From NCBI RefSeq assembly GCF_020532555.1, contig NZ_JAJBBR010000012.1, positions 1 to 64,000 on the forward strand: a stretch of DNA of 64,000 bases, given 5' to 3'. The DNA is from Microvirga lenta. Lineage in GTDB: Bacteria > Pseudomonadota > Alphaproteobacteria > Rhizobiales > Beijerinckiaceae. This document shows, piece by piece, positions 51,766 through 60,672 of this stretch; the first letter of the stretch is position 1; the number at the start of each line of letters is the position of its first letter. The notes beneath the pieces are model-generated. The model was not told the origin of the DNA, made no database searches, and worked only from the letters and a program-made list of their open reading frames with translations. A program made the translations under genes and the position numbers.

Positions 51766-52758
51766 ATGGCACTCAGCATTAATCGACGTCTTCTCATCGC
51801 CGCGAGCGCGGCCCTTCTGACGTGGGGAGTGGGCGGACCCGCGACCGCACAGACATCGAAGCCACTGCGCTTCTCGGCCGTCTTCTCGGAGCAGGACATC
51901 CGGGCGGAAATGATGAAGCGTCTGGGAGAGGACCTGAAGGCACAGGGCTTTGCCCTCCAGCCCTACTATGGTGGCACTCTGTTCAAGCAAGGTACCGAGC
52001 TGGTGGCCATGCAGCGCGGCAACCTCGAGATGGGCAACATCGCGCCGCAGGATATCTCCAACCAGATCCCGGCCTGGTCCATCGTGACCTCGGCCTATCT
52101 GTTCCGTGATGCCGACCACCTGAAAAAGGTATTCAAGAGCGAGGTCGGCGAGGACCTGAAGAAGATGGCTTCCGATAAACTCGGGATCCACATCCTGGGC
52201 CCGACCTATTTCGGCGCGAGGCAGGTGGGCCTGAAGCCTGAGAAGAAGATTAGCACCCCAGCGGACATGGCGGGGATCAAGCTGCGCATGCCTGGCGGTG
52301 ACGCCTGGCAGTTTCTCGGGACGGCACTCGGGGCAAACCCGACGCCCATGGCCTATGCCGAGGTCTATACGGGCCTCCAGACCGGCGCCATCGACGGGCA
52401 GGACAACCCGCTGCCCAATGTGCAGAATATGAAGTTCTACGAGGTGATGTCGCAGATCGCGCTGACGTCCCACCTCGTCGGATTCGACCTCCTGGCCGTG
52501 TCCAATAAAGTCTGGGATGCGATGACGCCGGAGCAGCAGGCAGCCTTCCAGACCGCGGCCGACAAGGCTATCGAGTGGAGCACCCAGGAGCACCTGAAGA
52601 AGGAGGCGGAACTCGTCAGCTTCTTCAAGGGAAAAGGCCTGAACGTCTATACTCCCGATCTTAAGGCCTTCCGCGACTTCGCGCAGAAGAAGTACCTGGC
52701 CTCCGACCTCGCCAAGAGCTGGCCTCCGGGCATGCTGGACAAGATCAACGCGATGTGA
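51766..52758 (+). CDS. dctP: TRAP transporter substrate-binding protein
   Basis: The 330 residues begin with a signal peptide (LSINRRLLIAASAALLTWGV to TAQ). The mature protein has DctP motifs: LRFSAVFSEQDIRAEMMKRLGEDLK, GTELVAMQRGNLEMGNIAPQD, the conserved Arg region GIKLRMPGGDAWQFLGTALGANPTPMAYAEVYTGLQTGAIDGQDNPLPN. It works in the periplasm and delivers an organic acid, probably quinate or shikimate by context. AGGAGAGG precedes the ATG. Confidence 0.93.
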   Translation: MALSINRRLLIAASAALLTWGVGGPATAQTSKPLRFSAVFSEQDIRAEMMKRLGEDLKAQGFALQPYYGGTLFKQGTELVAMQRGNLEMGNIAPQDISNQIPAWSIVTSAYLFRDADHLKKVFKSEVGEDLKKMASDKLGIHILGPTYFGARQVGLKPEKKISTPADMAGIKLRMPGGDAWQFLGTALGANPTPMAYAEVYTGLQTGAIDGQDNPLPNVQNMKFYEVMSQIALTSHLVGFDLLAVSNKVWDAMTPEQQAAFQTAADKAIEWSTQEHLKKEAELVSFFKGKGLNVYTPDLKAFRDFAQKKYLASDLAKSWPPGMLDKINAM

Positions 52759-52850
52759 CGCCTGCCGTCGGCTGCCGCCGGGACGTGATCCCGGCGGTTC
52801 TCCTTTGCGTGATCCTTCCATGATCCCTGGCCTGACAGGAGGTTCTTCGC

Positions 52851-53369
52851 ATGATGGCGTTTGCACGATCCACAGGACGCTGGCTGTCGCGGCGCGCCGA
52901 GAATGTGGCGGCCGCCATGCTTGCCGCCATGTTCGCGGCCTTCCTTCTCCAGATCGCATTCCGGTATCTGCTCAATCTACCCATCGGGTGGACCCATGAG
53001 TTGAGCGCTATTCTGTGGATCTGGCTTGTTCTGTGGGGCGCTTCGTTCGTGGTTAGTGAGCGTGAGGAGATCCGGTTCGACATCATCTATGGCGCTGTGG
53101 GACCTGGTGCACGCCGGATCATGTGCATCATCACCGCCGCCGCGCTCATCGCTCTCTACCTCGTGTCACTTCCGGCCGTCGTCGACTATGTCATCTTCAT
53201 GAAGGTGCAGAGCTCGTCCTACCTGAACATCAGGTTCGATCTTCTGTTCTCGATCTACATCGTGTTCGCGGTCGCCGTCATCGTTCGCTACATCTGGATC
53301 GCCTGGCAGGCCCTGCGCGGGGCGGCGCCAGACGAGATCGACCCCACTCAGGCGAGTTCCGGCGTATGA
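52851..53369 (+). CDS. dctQ: TRAP transporter small membrane subunit
   Basis: The 172 residues have four transmembrane segments and the DctQ pattern IAFRYLLNLPIGWTHELSAILWIWLVLWGASFVVSEREEIRFDIIY. It is the small permease subunit that joins the large subunit in the inner membrane. GGAGG precedes the ATG at 52851. Its stop overlaps the start of dctM in ATGA. Confidence 0.93.
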   Translation: MMAFARSTGRWLSRRAENVAAAMLAAMFAAFLLQIAFRYLLNLPIGWTHELSAILWIWLVLWGASFVVSEREEIRFDIIYGAVGPGARRIMCIITAAALIALYLVSLPAVVDYVIFMKVQSSSYLNIRFDLLFSIYIVFAVAVIVRYIWIAWQALRGAAPDEIDPTQASSGV

Positions 53370-54667
53370 CCTTCGCAAGCCCCTTCTCGCTCGCCCTCGT
53401 CGCGATCACCGCCCTCGCCTTTCTCGGCCTGCCCATCGGCCATTCGATGATCGCCGGATCAATCCTGTATCTGCTGCTCGCCGGGCAGGATATGGGAACG
53501 GCGGCCGAACAGCTCCTCAATGGGATGTACTCCAACTACATCATCCTCTCGGTACCGCTGTTCATCCTGGCCGCGGAATTCATGAACATCGGCAGCATGA
53601 CTGACCGGCTCATGACCTTCTGCAATGCCCTGGTCGGTCGGTTCCGGGGTGGGCTGGCCCATGTCAACATTCTCCAGAGCATCATCTTCGCCGGCATGTC
53701 CGGCTCGGCCATCGCGGACGCGGCAGGAACCGGACGCATGATGCAGGTGATGATGACCCGGGACGGCCGCTACACGCCAAGCTATGCGGCAGCCACCACG
53801 GCGGTTTCGTCGGTGATCGGCCCGATCATCCCGCCGTCGATCCCAATGGTGCTCTATGCCCTGGTGTCGGACGCTTCCATCGGCTTCCTCTTTCTGGGTG
53901 GCGTCATCCCGGGGTTGCTCATGGCGCTCAGTCAGATGGCGATCGTTGCTGTCACGGCCCGCCGCCGGAACTTCCCGGTCGAGAAGCCTGTGCCGCTCAG
54001 AAAGCTGCCGAGGATCACCTGGGACGCCTTCCCGTCCCTCATGATGCCCGTCGTCCTGCTCGGCGGCATCTACAGCGGCGTGATGACGCCGACAGAGGCG
54101 GCAGCCGTTGCAGCAGCCTATGCGCTCCTCATCTCTGTGGGCCTTTACCGAAGCGTCGGCTGGCGCAACTTCTACAACTCGCTCGCGATCAGCGCTCGTA
54201 CGAGCATATCGATCGGCATGCTGATCGCCGGCTCTTTGGTGTTCAACTATGTTGTCACCGTAGAGAACATTCCGGATACGGTGCGGGCACTTCTCGCAGG
54301 GTGGGAACTGTCACCTGTCGGCTTCCTGATCCTCGTCAATGTTCTTCTGCTCGTGCTGGGCTGCGTCCTCGAAGGGACTGCCATCCTGCTGATCGTCGTT
54401 CCGGTCTTCATCCCGACAGCCCAGGCCCTGGGGATTGATCTGGTGCATTTCGGGGTCGTGGCCGTGGTCAACATCATGATCGGGCTGATCACGCCGCCCT
54501 ACGGCCTGCTCCTGTTCATCATGGCGAACATCTCCGGGGCGCCCCTGCGCCATATCGTGCGGGACATCATGCCGTTTCTCCTGGCGATGATCGTAGCCCT
54601 CGCAATCCTCACCTTCGTGCCCGAAACCGTCCTCTGGCTGCCGCGCCTCTTCGGCTACCAGGGATAG
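53366..54667 (+). CDS. dctM: TRAP transporter large membrane subunit
   Basis: The 433 residues from the overlapping ATG at 53366 (MTFASPFSLALVAITALAFL) have about 12 transmembrane segments. DctM motifs are clear: MSGSAIADAAGTGRMMQVMM, SSVIGPIIPPSIPMVLYALV and TPTEAAAVAAAYAL. It is the Na+-driven permease of the system. The start is set by the 4-bp overlap with dctQ. Longer frames upstream are read-through of dctQ. Confidence 0.93.
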   Translation: MTFASPFSLALVAITALAFLGLPIGHSMIAGSILYLLLAGQDMGTAAEQLLNGMYSNYIILSVPLFILAAEFMNIGSMTDRLMTFCNALVGRFRGGLAHVNILQSIIFAGMSGSAIADAAGTGRMMQVMMTRDGRYTPSYAAATTAVSSVIGPIIPPSIPMVLYALVSDASIGFLFLGGVIPGLLMALSQMAIVAVTARRRNFPVEKPVPLRKLPRITWDAFPSLMMPVVLLGGIYSGVMTPTEAAAVAAAYALLISVGLYRSVGWRNFYNSLAISARTSISIGMLIAGSLVFNYVVTVENIPDTVRALLAGWELSPVGFLILVNVLLLVLGCVLEGTAILLIVVPVFIPTAQALGIDLVHFGVVAVVNIMIGLITPPYGLLLFIMANISGAPLRHIVRDIMPFLLAMIVALAILTFVPETVLWLPRLFGYQG

Positions 54668-54694
54668 CCGGCTGCATTCACGGAAAGCGTATCG

Positions 54695-55138
54695 ATGGCC
54701 AAACCGATCTACATCCTCAACGGCCCCAACCTGAATCGCCTTGGGACGCGCGAACCGGAGATCTATGGCCACACGACCTTGGCCGAGGTAGAGGCGATGT
54801 GCCGGGAAGCGGCCTCGGACCGCCCGATTGTGTTCCGGCAATCCAACCGGGAATTCGAGCTCATTGACTGGGTGCATGAAGCCATCGACGAGGGCAGCGG
54901 AATCATCATCAATCCGGCTGCGTTAACATTCACATCCATGGCGCTGATGGACGCCCTGAAGATGTTCCCAGGCCCCATCTTCGAGCTGCACATCACGAAT
55001 ATTCATCGGCGCGAGCCGATCTACCATAAGTCCTATGTCTCTCCGATTGCGACCGCAGTGATCGCCGGCCTCGGAGTCAGAGGTTATCCGGCGGCAGTCC
55101 AGGCCATGAACGAACTCGTCATGACGGCCGAAGGCTGA
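54695..55138 (+). CDS. aroQ: Type II 3-dehydroquinate dehydratase (AroQ), with an active-site His replaced
   Basis: The 147 residues start MAKPIYILNGPNLNRLGTRE. The active site has R19 and Y24 (LGTREPEIYG), N73 (INPAA), H99 and the HRREPIYHKSY lid region. The usual TH(T/Y)S segment reads LTFTS, with F79 where most family members have His. It should convert dehydroquinate to dehydroshikimate, or a related substrate. It lies 27 bp after dctM in the same transcript, so this copy is catabolic. Confidence 0.9.
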   Translation: MAKPIYILNGPNLNRLGTREPEIYGHTTLAEVEAMCREAASDRPIVFRQSNREFELIDWVHEAIDEGSGIIINPAALTFTSMALMDALKMFPGPIFELHITNIHRREPIYHKSYVSPIATAVIAGLGVRGYPAAVQAMNELVMTAEG

Positions 55139-55145
55139 GGCAGAG

Positions 55146-56048
55146 ATGAGCGAGTTGCTGCCGTCAGGATCCAGCCTCGAGGTGGGTGAAGTTGCGGAGT
55201 CGTGGAAGCGCCCGTCTGTTCTCGCTGGCCTAGTGGGAGCCGGAATCCAGGCATCGCGCACGCCCGCGCTCCATGAGCGGGAGGGCGCCGAGCAGGGACT
55301 TCGCTACGTCTATAAGCTGATCGATCTTGAGGCGCTCAGCCTTGATGCAGGTATTCTCCCGGAGATCCTGACCGCCGCCCAGCGCTTCGGCTTTGCCGGC
55401 CTGAATATCACCTATCCCTGCAAGCAGACCGTGATCCCGCTTCTCGACGGTCTGTCGCCGGACGCGGAAGCGCTCGGGGCCGTCAATGCCGTTGTCCTGA
55501 AGGATGGCCGTCGCATCGGGCATAACACCGACTGGTGGGGCTTTGCAGAGAGCTTCCGCCGCGAACTGCCGGATGTGCGCCGGGACCGGGTCGTTCAGTT
55601 CGGTGCTGGCGGTGCCGGAGCCGCGGTCGCCCATGCCCTGCTGACCCTCGGGGGCGGACAGGTCTTCATCATTGATACCTACGAGGAGCGGGCCGAAGGT
55701 CTTGCAGCCGCCCTGCGCAAGCGCTTCGGTCACGACCGTGCCGTCGCCAATCCCACACCAGCGGAGGCGGTGGCCGGAGCTGACGGGGTGGTCAACACCA
55801 CCCCGGTAGGGATGGCCAAGTATCCTGGTATGGCCGTTCCTGCCGATCTGCTCCGCCCGGAACTGTGGGTGGCCGACATTGTCTATTTTCCCCTTGAGAC
55901 CGAGCTGCTGCGCGCGGCCAGAGCGCACGGGTGCCGCACAATGGCAGGTGGTGGCATGGCCGTGTTCCAGGCCGTCGGCGCCTTTCGTCTCTTTACGGGG
56001 AAAGAGCCGGACGCCGCGCGCATGCTTCGTCACTTCCAGGAAATGTAG
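55146..56048 (+). CDS. Quinate/shikimate dehydrogenase, NAD-type (QsuD-like)
   Basis: The 300 residues have the AroE fold. The substrate motif reads ASRTPALHEREGAEQGL, the SRTPAxHE form of catabolic quinate/shikimate dehydrogenases rather than the SxSPxxHN of AroE. NITYPCKQTVIPLLD has the catalytic Lys and HNTDWWGF the catalytic Asp. The nucleotide site GAGGAGAAVAHALL is followed by FIIDTYEERA, where Asp after the second strand favours NAD over NADP. It oxidises quinate or shikimate in the cytosol. It starts 7 bp after aroQ. Confidence 0.9.
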   Translation: MSELLPSGSSLEVGEVAESWKRPSVLAGLVGAGIQASRTPALHEREGAEQGLRYVYKLIDLEALSLDAGILPEILTAAQRFGFAGLNITYPCKQTVIPLLDGLSPDAEALGAVNAVVLKDGRRIGHNTDWWGFAESFRRELPDVRRDRVVQFGAGGAGAAVAHALLTLGGGQVFIIDTYEERAEGLAAALRKRFGHDRAVANPTPAEAVAGADGVVNTTPVGMAKYPGMAVPADLLRPELWVADIVYFPLETELLRAARAHGCRTMAGGGMAVFQAVGAFRLFTGKEPDAARMLRHFQEM

Positions 56049-56057
56049 AGATTTCCC

Positions 56058-56160
56058 GGAAGGTCGCCTTCGGGTCAAAATTTCATATGCTGGCTGCTCA
56101 ACAAACGTCAGCTCTTGAGCGCTGAAGCGGACCAAACACCTACGTCTCAGGCGTGCCAAA
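56058..56160 (+). repeat. Dispersed 103-bp repeat, right copy
   Basis: Same-orientation partner of 47968-48070. It begins 9 bp after the dehydrogenase stop codon, so it is outside the coding sequence. Roughly three quarters of positions match by eye. Confidence 0.75.
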
Positions 56161-56357
56161 AGCCGCCGTTCGCGTCGCCCGACGCCTTGCGGAGAGGCGG
56201 CGGCCACAATTTTGCACCCCCGGGATAGCGGCCAGCTCGCTTTTACTCGGCAAGGGAGGTCTACCGCCCTTCGCTACAGGTTACCTCCTGGGTTCTGTTC
56301 AAGCCGGGCCTTACGGGATAGGCTGCGTTGCATGGTTTGAGCGGAATGGTGGAAGCC

Positions 56358-58046
56358 ATGTCACTGTCTGCCACGTACACTGCCCGTCGCGACCAGATGT
56401 TTCCCACCCTTTCCCCGGACGAGATAGCCCGGATAAGACGCTTCGGAGAGGCGGCGGCATTTGAGGCAGGCGCACGCATCGTCAGGGCCGGCGACATCGC
56501 ACCGGGACTTATCGTGATCGTGTCCGGCAAGATCGAGATCAGCCAGGATGATGGCAGTGATCGGCACGAGACCATCGTTGTGCATGGCCCCGGCAGCTTC
56601 GCGGGCGAACTGGCGCAGCTCTCCGAACGCCCGTCTCTCGTGTCGGCCGAAGCCATCGAGCCCGTCGACGCGTTTGTCATCCCCTCGCGACGGCTGCGTG
56701 ACCTGATGGTTCAGGAGGCCACCCTTGGCGAGCGCGTCATGCGCGCCCTCATCCTGCGCCGCGTCGGCCTCCTGGAAAGTGCTGGCAGCGGACCCATCAT
56801 CATCGGGCGCCAGAACGACGGCAACGTGGTGCGCCTTCAAGGCTTCCTGACCCGCTGCGGCCACCCACATCGTGTCCTGGACGCCGACGCAGATCCCTGC
56901 GCCCGATGTCTCGTCGAGCGCTTCCATGTGGACCCCCATCACCTGCCGATCGTGCTGTGCCCGGACGGACGGCTCCTGCTCAATCCCGGGGAGCGGGAGC
57001 TTGCCCGCTGCATCGGCCTCGTGAAGGCGATTGACGAGACAAAGCTCTATGACGTCGCCATCATCGGCGCCGGTCCGGCCGGTCTGGCGGCAGCCGTGTA
57101 TGCAGCCTCCGAGGGTCTTTCCGTGATCGTGCTCGACTGCCGCGCTTTTGGCGGGCAGGCGGGCGCCTCAGCCCGCATCGAGAACTATCTCGGGTTCCCG
57201 ACTGGGATCTCTGGTTTGGCCCTGATGGCGCGTGCGTATACCCAGGCGCAGAAGTTCGGCGTGGAGATGGTGATCCCCAACGAGGCCGAGCACCTGAGTC
57301 TCGCGGCTACTGATGACGGCCAGCAATTCAGGCTCAGGACAGAAGCCGATGAGACCGTGCACGCGCAAGCCGTGATCATAGCCAGCGGCGCCCGCTACCG
57401 TCGCCTTGATGTGGCCAACCTGACGCAGTTCGAGGGGGCAAGCGTTCATTACTGGGCCTCCCCGATCGAGGCGCGGCTCTGCGCTGGCCAAGAGGTTGCC
57501 TTGGTAGGAGCCGGCAATTCGGCGGGGCAAGCGGCCGTCTACCTAGCCAGCCAAGTGAAGACGGTGTGGCTTCTCGTGCGTGGCGTCGGCTTGGAGGCCA
57601 GCATGTCGCGTTACTTGATCGAGCGCATCGAGGCGCAGCCGAACATCAAGGTGTTGCCCGAGACGACGGTCACGGGGCTGGACGGACAGGGAGAGGCCCT
57701 CGAATCCATCCGGTGGCGCAACCGCCAGGGAGAGGAAGGGATGTGCCCCATCCGCCACCTGTTCCTGTTCATTGGTGCCGATCCCAATACCGACTGGCTT
57801 GCAGGAAGCGACATCGCTCTGGATGAAAAGGGCTTCATCCGCACCGGAGCCGCGGCAGGCCACGAGCGCCATCCCCTGGAGACGAGCCGGAGCGGCGTCT
57901 TCGCCATCGGCGATGTGCGCTCGGGCTCGGTCAAGCGGGTTTCGGCCGCGGTCGGAGAAGGTGCGCAGGTCGTGGCGGCATTGCACGCCTGCCTTGCAGG
58001 GCGACGTCGGCAACCGCGTGTGCCCCAATCGATGAGGATGACCTGA
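56358..58046 (+). CDS. cNMP-binding/FAD-dependent thioredoxin reductase-like oxidoreductase
   Basis: The 562 residues (ATG 56358 after GTGGAAG) have a cyclic-nucleotide-binding beta roll (about 15-135, IVRAGDIAPGLIVIVSGKIEIS, GPGSFAGELAQLSERPS). A thioredoxin-like linker region lies at about 140-225. The rest is a thioredoxin-reductase-like FAD/NAD module (DVAIIGAGPAGLAAAVYAASEG, VALVGAGNSAGQAAVYLAS, GVFAIGDVR). The catalytic CxxC is absent: the segment reads VHYWASPIEA. It probably uses NAD(P)H for another acceptor. Its stop overlaps the start of the zinc-finger gene. Confidence 0.9.
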   Translation: MSLSATYTARRDQMFPTLSPDEIARIRRFGEAAAFEAGARIVRAGDIAPGLIVIVSGKIEISQDDGSDRHETIVVHGPGSFAGELAQLSERPSLVSAEAIEPVDAFVIPSRRLRDLMVQEATLGERVMRALILRRVGLLESAGSGPIIIGRQNDGNVVRLQGFLTRCGHPHRVLDADADPCARCLVERFHVDPHHLPIVLCPDGRLLLNPGERELARCIGLVKAIDETKLYDVAIIGAGPAGLAAAVYAASEGLSVIVLDCRAFGGQAGASARIENYLGFPTGISGLALMARAYTQAQKFGVEMVIPNEAEHLSLAATDDGQQFRLRTEADETVHAQAVIIASGARYRRLDVANLTQFEGASVHYWASPIEARLCAGQEVALVGAGNSAGQAAVYLASQVKTVWLLVRGVGLEASMSRYLIERIEAQPNIKVLPETTVTGLDGQGEALESIRWRNRQGEEGMCPIRHLFLFIGADPNTDWLAGSDIALDEKGFIRTGAAAGHERHPLETSRSGVFAIGDVRSGSVKRVSAAVGEGAQVVAALHACLAGRRRQPRVPQSMRMT

Positions 58047-58351
58047 TGAGGGGGCAATGCAGGCATGCCGCGACTATCCGGGACGTCACGCTAAGCGCTC
58101 CTGGGTGCGAGGAATGCCTGAAGACGGGCTCGCCCTGGGTGCATCTGCGTCTGTGCCGGACCTGCGGCCATGTCGGCTGCTACGACGACTCGCTGAACCG
58201 TCACGCAACGAGGCATTTCGCGGCGACCGAGCATCCCACCATCGAGGGCTATGATCCGCCCGAGGGCTTGGGCTGGTGCTACATCGACGAGATCGAGATC
58301 GACTTGCCGGATCCGACGCCACAACGGGGGCCGATCCCGCGTTTCGTTTGA
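58046..58351 (+). CDS. UBP-type zinc finger protein
   Basis: The 101 residues contain C21-x2-C24 (CEEC), C37-x2-C40 (CRTCGHVGC), C45 and a histidine run (LNRHATRHFAATEHP), the zf-UBP pattern. The eukaryotic domain binds the free C-terminus of ubiquitin. In bacteria it is a small orphan domain of unknown ligand. The ATG overlaps the previous stop in TGATG, so it is co-translated with the FAD oxidoreductase and is probably its partner. Confidence 0.9.
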   Translation: MRGQCRHAATIRDVTLSAPGCEECLKTGSPWVHLRLCRTCGHVGCYDDSLNRHATRHFAATEHPTIEGYDPPEGLGWCYIDEIEIDLPDPTPQRGPIPRFV

Positions 58352-58698
58352 GCCCCTCGACGTAGGTTTCCCTCTCGCCAACTTTATTTGCCTCGCACAC
58401 CGCGATGAACACGGGAGGCCCCAACTCGCCGGCCTTGCTCTCGACGCCCGGCACAATGGTACGCGCTTGGTGTGTGGTGAGTTACATCATGCAATCTCCG
58501 GCGCGGGGCGCAGGTCTAATAGCAGACGCACTACGCTGTCACGGCAAAGGAGACAGATACTGGGAGATGGTGAGCAGCTTTGTCGGCACTAGGCTTTCCC
58601 GGAAGCCTTGGGAGTGCTGCATTTGTATGAAAGTGCCATAATCTTGCTGTGAAGCCACGTTTTCTTTCCGTATCCGAATCGGTCCCGAGGAGCGGGGC
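58352..58698. other. Intergenic, no gene seen
   Basis: Short frames (for example 58405-58641) have no family resemblance. The part next to 58640-58690 is the likely promoter of the AraC gene. Confidence 0.4.
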
Positions 58699-59601
58699 GT
58701 GACTGACGTATCCGGACGGCGCCTGGGAAAGTTCGCGGGGCTCGATCAGCCACCTACCCTCAATACTCGCGCCTTGCCTCTGGCCGACCTCACAGCCATG
58801 CGGGTCCTCTGGCGCGATACCGGATCTGGCAATCCAACTCGGCTCGATCGAAACAACGGATATCTGGTGTGTTTGCAGCGGCGCGATCTGTCGGCCGGCC
58901 CGTATTGGGTGGATGGCCGGCCCATGCAACGGCTACCGATCAACAGCGGGCAGTTCATGCTGCTCGATCTCAACGAAGAACACTCGTCCCTGCAATATGG
59001 GACCGTCGATTGCATTTCCATATACTCCTCGCGGGATGCCCTGGATCGGTTTGGGGAGGAGCATGGGCTCCCTCCCATCGGACAGCTTAGGTCCCCGCGC
59101 GGCATCGCATTCGAGGACGAAATCGTCCGCAATCTGGGAGAGTGCCTGCTGCCGGCCTTCGAGTGGCCCGAGACCGCGAACCAGCTCTTCGTCGATCATG
59201 TCGCGCTAGCACTGCTCGCACATCTCACCGCGTTCTACTGCGAGCAGCCTCCCGTCCTGCGGCCATTCAGGGGAGGCTTGTCTCCCTGGCAGGAGCGCCG
59301 GGCCAAGGACATCCTGCTGACCCACATCGATGGGAAGGTTGGCCTCGCCGAACTCGCTCGAGAGTGCGGCCTTTCCCGCAGCCACTTCGCACGGGCGTTT
59401 CGGGCGGCGACGGGGCTGCCGCCGCACAAATGGCTCCTGGCGCGGCGCATCGAACTTGCGCAGGAACTGCTCCGAAACCCGAAGCTGTCCCTCAACGAGA
59501 TCGCAATCCGCTGCGGCTTCACCGACCAGAGCCACTTCACCCGCGTGTTTTCGAAGACCATGCACGCATCGCCCGGCGACTGGCGACGCCTTCGATTGTA
59601 G
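58699..59601 (+). CDS. AraC-family transcriptional regulator
   Basis: The 300 residues start with GTG 58699. The N-terminal about 190 residues form an AraC cupin-like sensor (NNGYLVCLQRRDLSAGPYWVDG). The C-terminal pair of HTH motifs reads GLAELARECGLSRSHFARAFRAATGLPPHKWLLARRI and LNEIAIRCGFTDQSHFTRVFSKTMHASPGDWRR, which is textbook. It sits after the zinc-finger gene and convergent with the LysR gene. Its target and ligand are unknown. Confidence 0.93.
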   Translation: MTDVSGRRLGKFAGLDQPPTLNTRALPLADLTAMRVLWRDTGSGNPTRLDRNNGYLVCLQRRDLSAGPYWVDGRPMQRLPINSGQFMLLDLNEEHSSLQYGTVDCISIYSSRDALDRFGEEHGLPPIGQLRSPRGIAFEDEIVRNLGECLLPAFEWPETANQLFVDHVALALLAHLTAFYCEQPPVLRPFRGGLSPWQERRAKDILLTHIDGKVGLAELARECGLSRSHFARAFRAATGLPPHKWLLARRIELAQELLRNPKLSLNEIAIRCGFTDQSHFTRVFSKTMHASPGDWRRLRL

Positions 59602-59633
59602 TGCGGATATGAGGGATCTGTCCCGTCGGAGAA

Positions 59634-60557
59634 CTACCGCCCGGTGGATCCGGTCAGGCACCGATCCCAGTCTGGCGTGCCCCCGAAACGGTCGACAAGG
59701 GAATCGATCAGGGCCCGGACCTTGCCCGGGACATGGGAACCCGGCGGCCGCACGACGTGGATACCGTACTCGGGCCTCGGATGATCCGGCAGGAGGGGTT
59801 CGAGGGCGCCGCTCGCAATGGCGTCAGAGACCAGGAACGATGGAAGGTCGGCGATCCCGAGCCCTGCAATTGCCCACTGGAGAATGGCTTCGCCGCTGTC
59901 CGACCTGAGGCGGCCCTCGGGCCGGATCGCTATCCGACGCTGGTTTGACTGAAACTGCCACTCCGGAACGAGGGTGCCCGTGTAGATCAGGCATTCATGC
60001 TTGGTGAGATCCTGCGGCGCGCGTAGTCGCCCGTGACGGGACAGATAGTCGGGACTTGCGACCAGCACTGCATGGACAGGCGCGATCCGGCGAACGACGA
60101 GGCTGGAGTCACTGAGGGAGCCGATCCGGATCGCGGCGTCGAACCGCTCCCCGAGCAGGTCCACAACCCGGTCGGTATACGAAACGTCCAGCTCGAGCGC
60201 GGGATGGAGCCGCGCCAGATCCCCCAGGACCGGTGCCAAGTGCCGCACGCCGAAAGCCAATGGGGCGGAGAGGCGAAGGCGCCCGCGCACCGATCGCCCC
60301 TGCTGCGCGACGGCGTCGCGCGCTTCCTCGATCTCGCTCAGGATCCGGTCGCATCGCGCCTTGAACTCGGCACCGGCTTCCGTCGGGCTGATGCCGCGCG
60401 TGGTTCGGGTGAGGAGGCGCGTGCCGAGTTCGGCCTCCAGGCGCGTGATCCGCCGGCTGATGATCGACTTGGAGACCCCCAGGCGGGCCGCGGCGCGGTT
60501 GAGGCCGCCACTGTCGACGACCTCCACAAAGCTCCTCAGGTCTTCCAGCTCGGTCAC
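59634..60557 (-). CDS. LysR-family regulator, divergent from azoR
   Basis: The 307 residues have the LysR HTH (LRSFVEVVDSGGLNRAAARLGVSKSIISRRITRLEAELGTRLLTRTTRG) and a periplasmic-binding-like effector domain (GRLRLSAPLAFGVRHLAPVL, DAAIRIGSLSDSSLVVRRIAP). It lies 115 bp from the divergent azoreductase gene, which it very likely controls. Confidence 0.93.
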   Translation of the reverse strand: MTELEDLRSFVEVVDSGGLNRAAARLGVSKSIISRRITRLEAELGTRLLTRTTRGISPTEAGAEFKARCDRILSEIEEARDAVAQQGRSVRGRLRLSAPLAFGVRHLAPVLGDLARLHPALELDVSYTDRVVDLLGERFDAAIRIGSLSDSSLVVRRIAPVHAVLVASPDYLSRHGRLRAPQDLTKHECLIYTGTLVPEWQFQSNQRRIAIRPEGRLRSDSGEAILQWAIAGLGIADLPSFLVSDAIASGALEPLLPDHPRPEYGIHVVRPPGSHVPGKVRALIDSLVDRFGGTPDWDRCLTGSTGR

Positions 60558-60672
60558 GGCGGCGTTCCTTTCCAGGCAACAGCATGGTGCGGGATGTGCG
60601 TCTTATGCAGCATGTCATGAACCATTAGATCGAGCGCACCGCAATGACCGAAATCCTTGGAGGAATTGTCAT

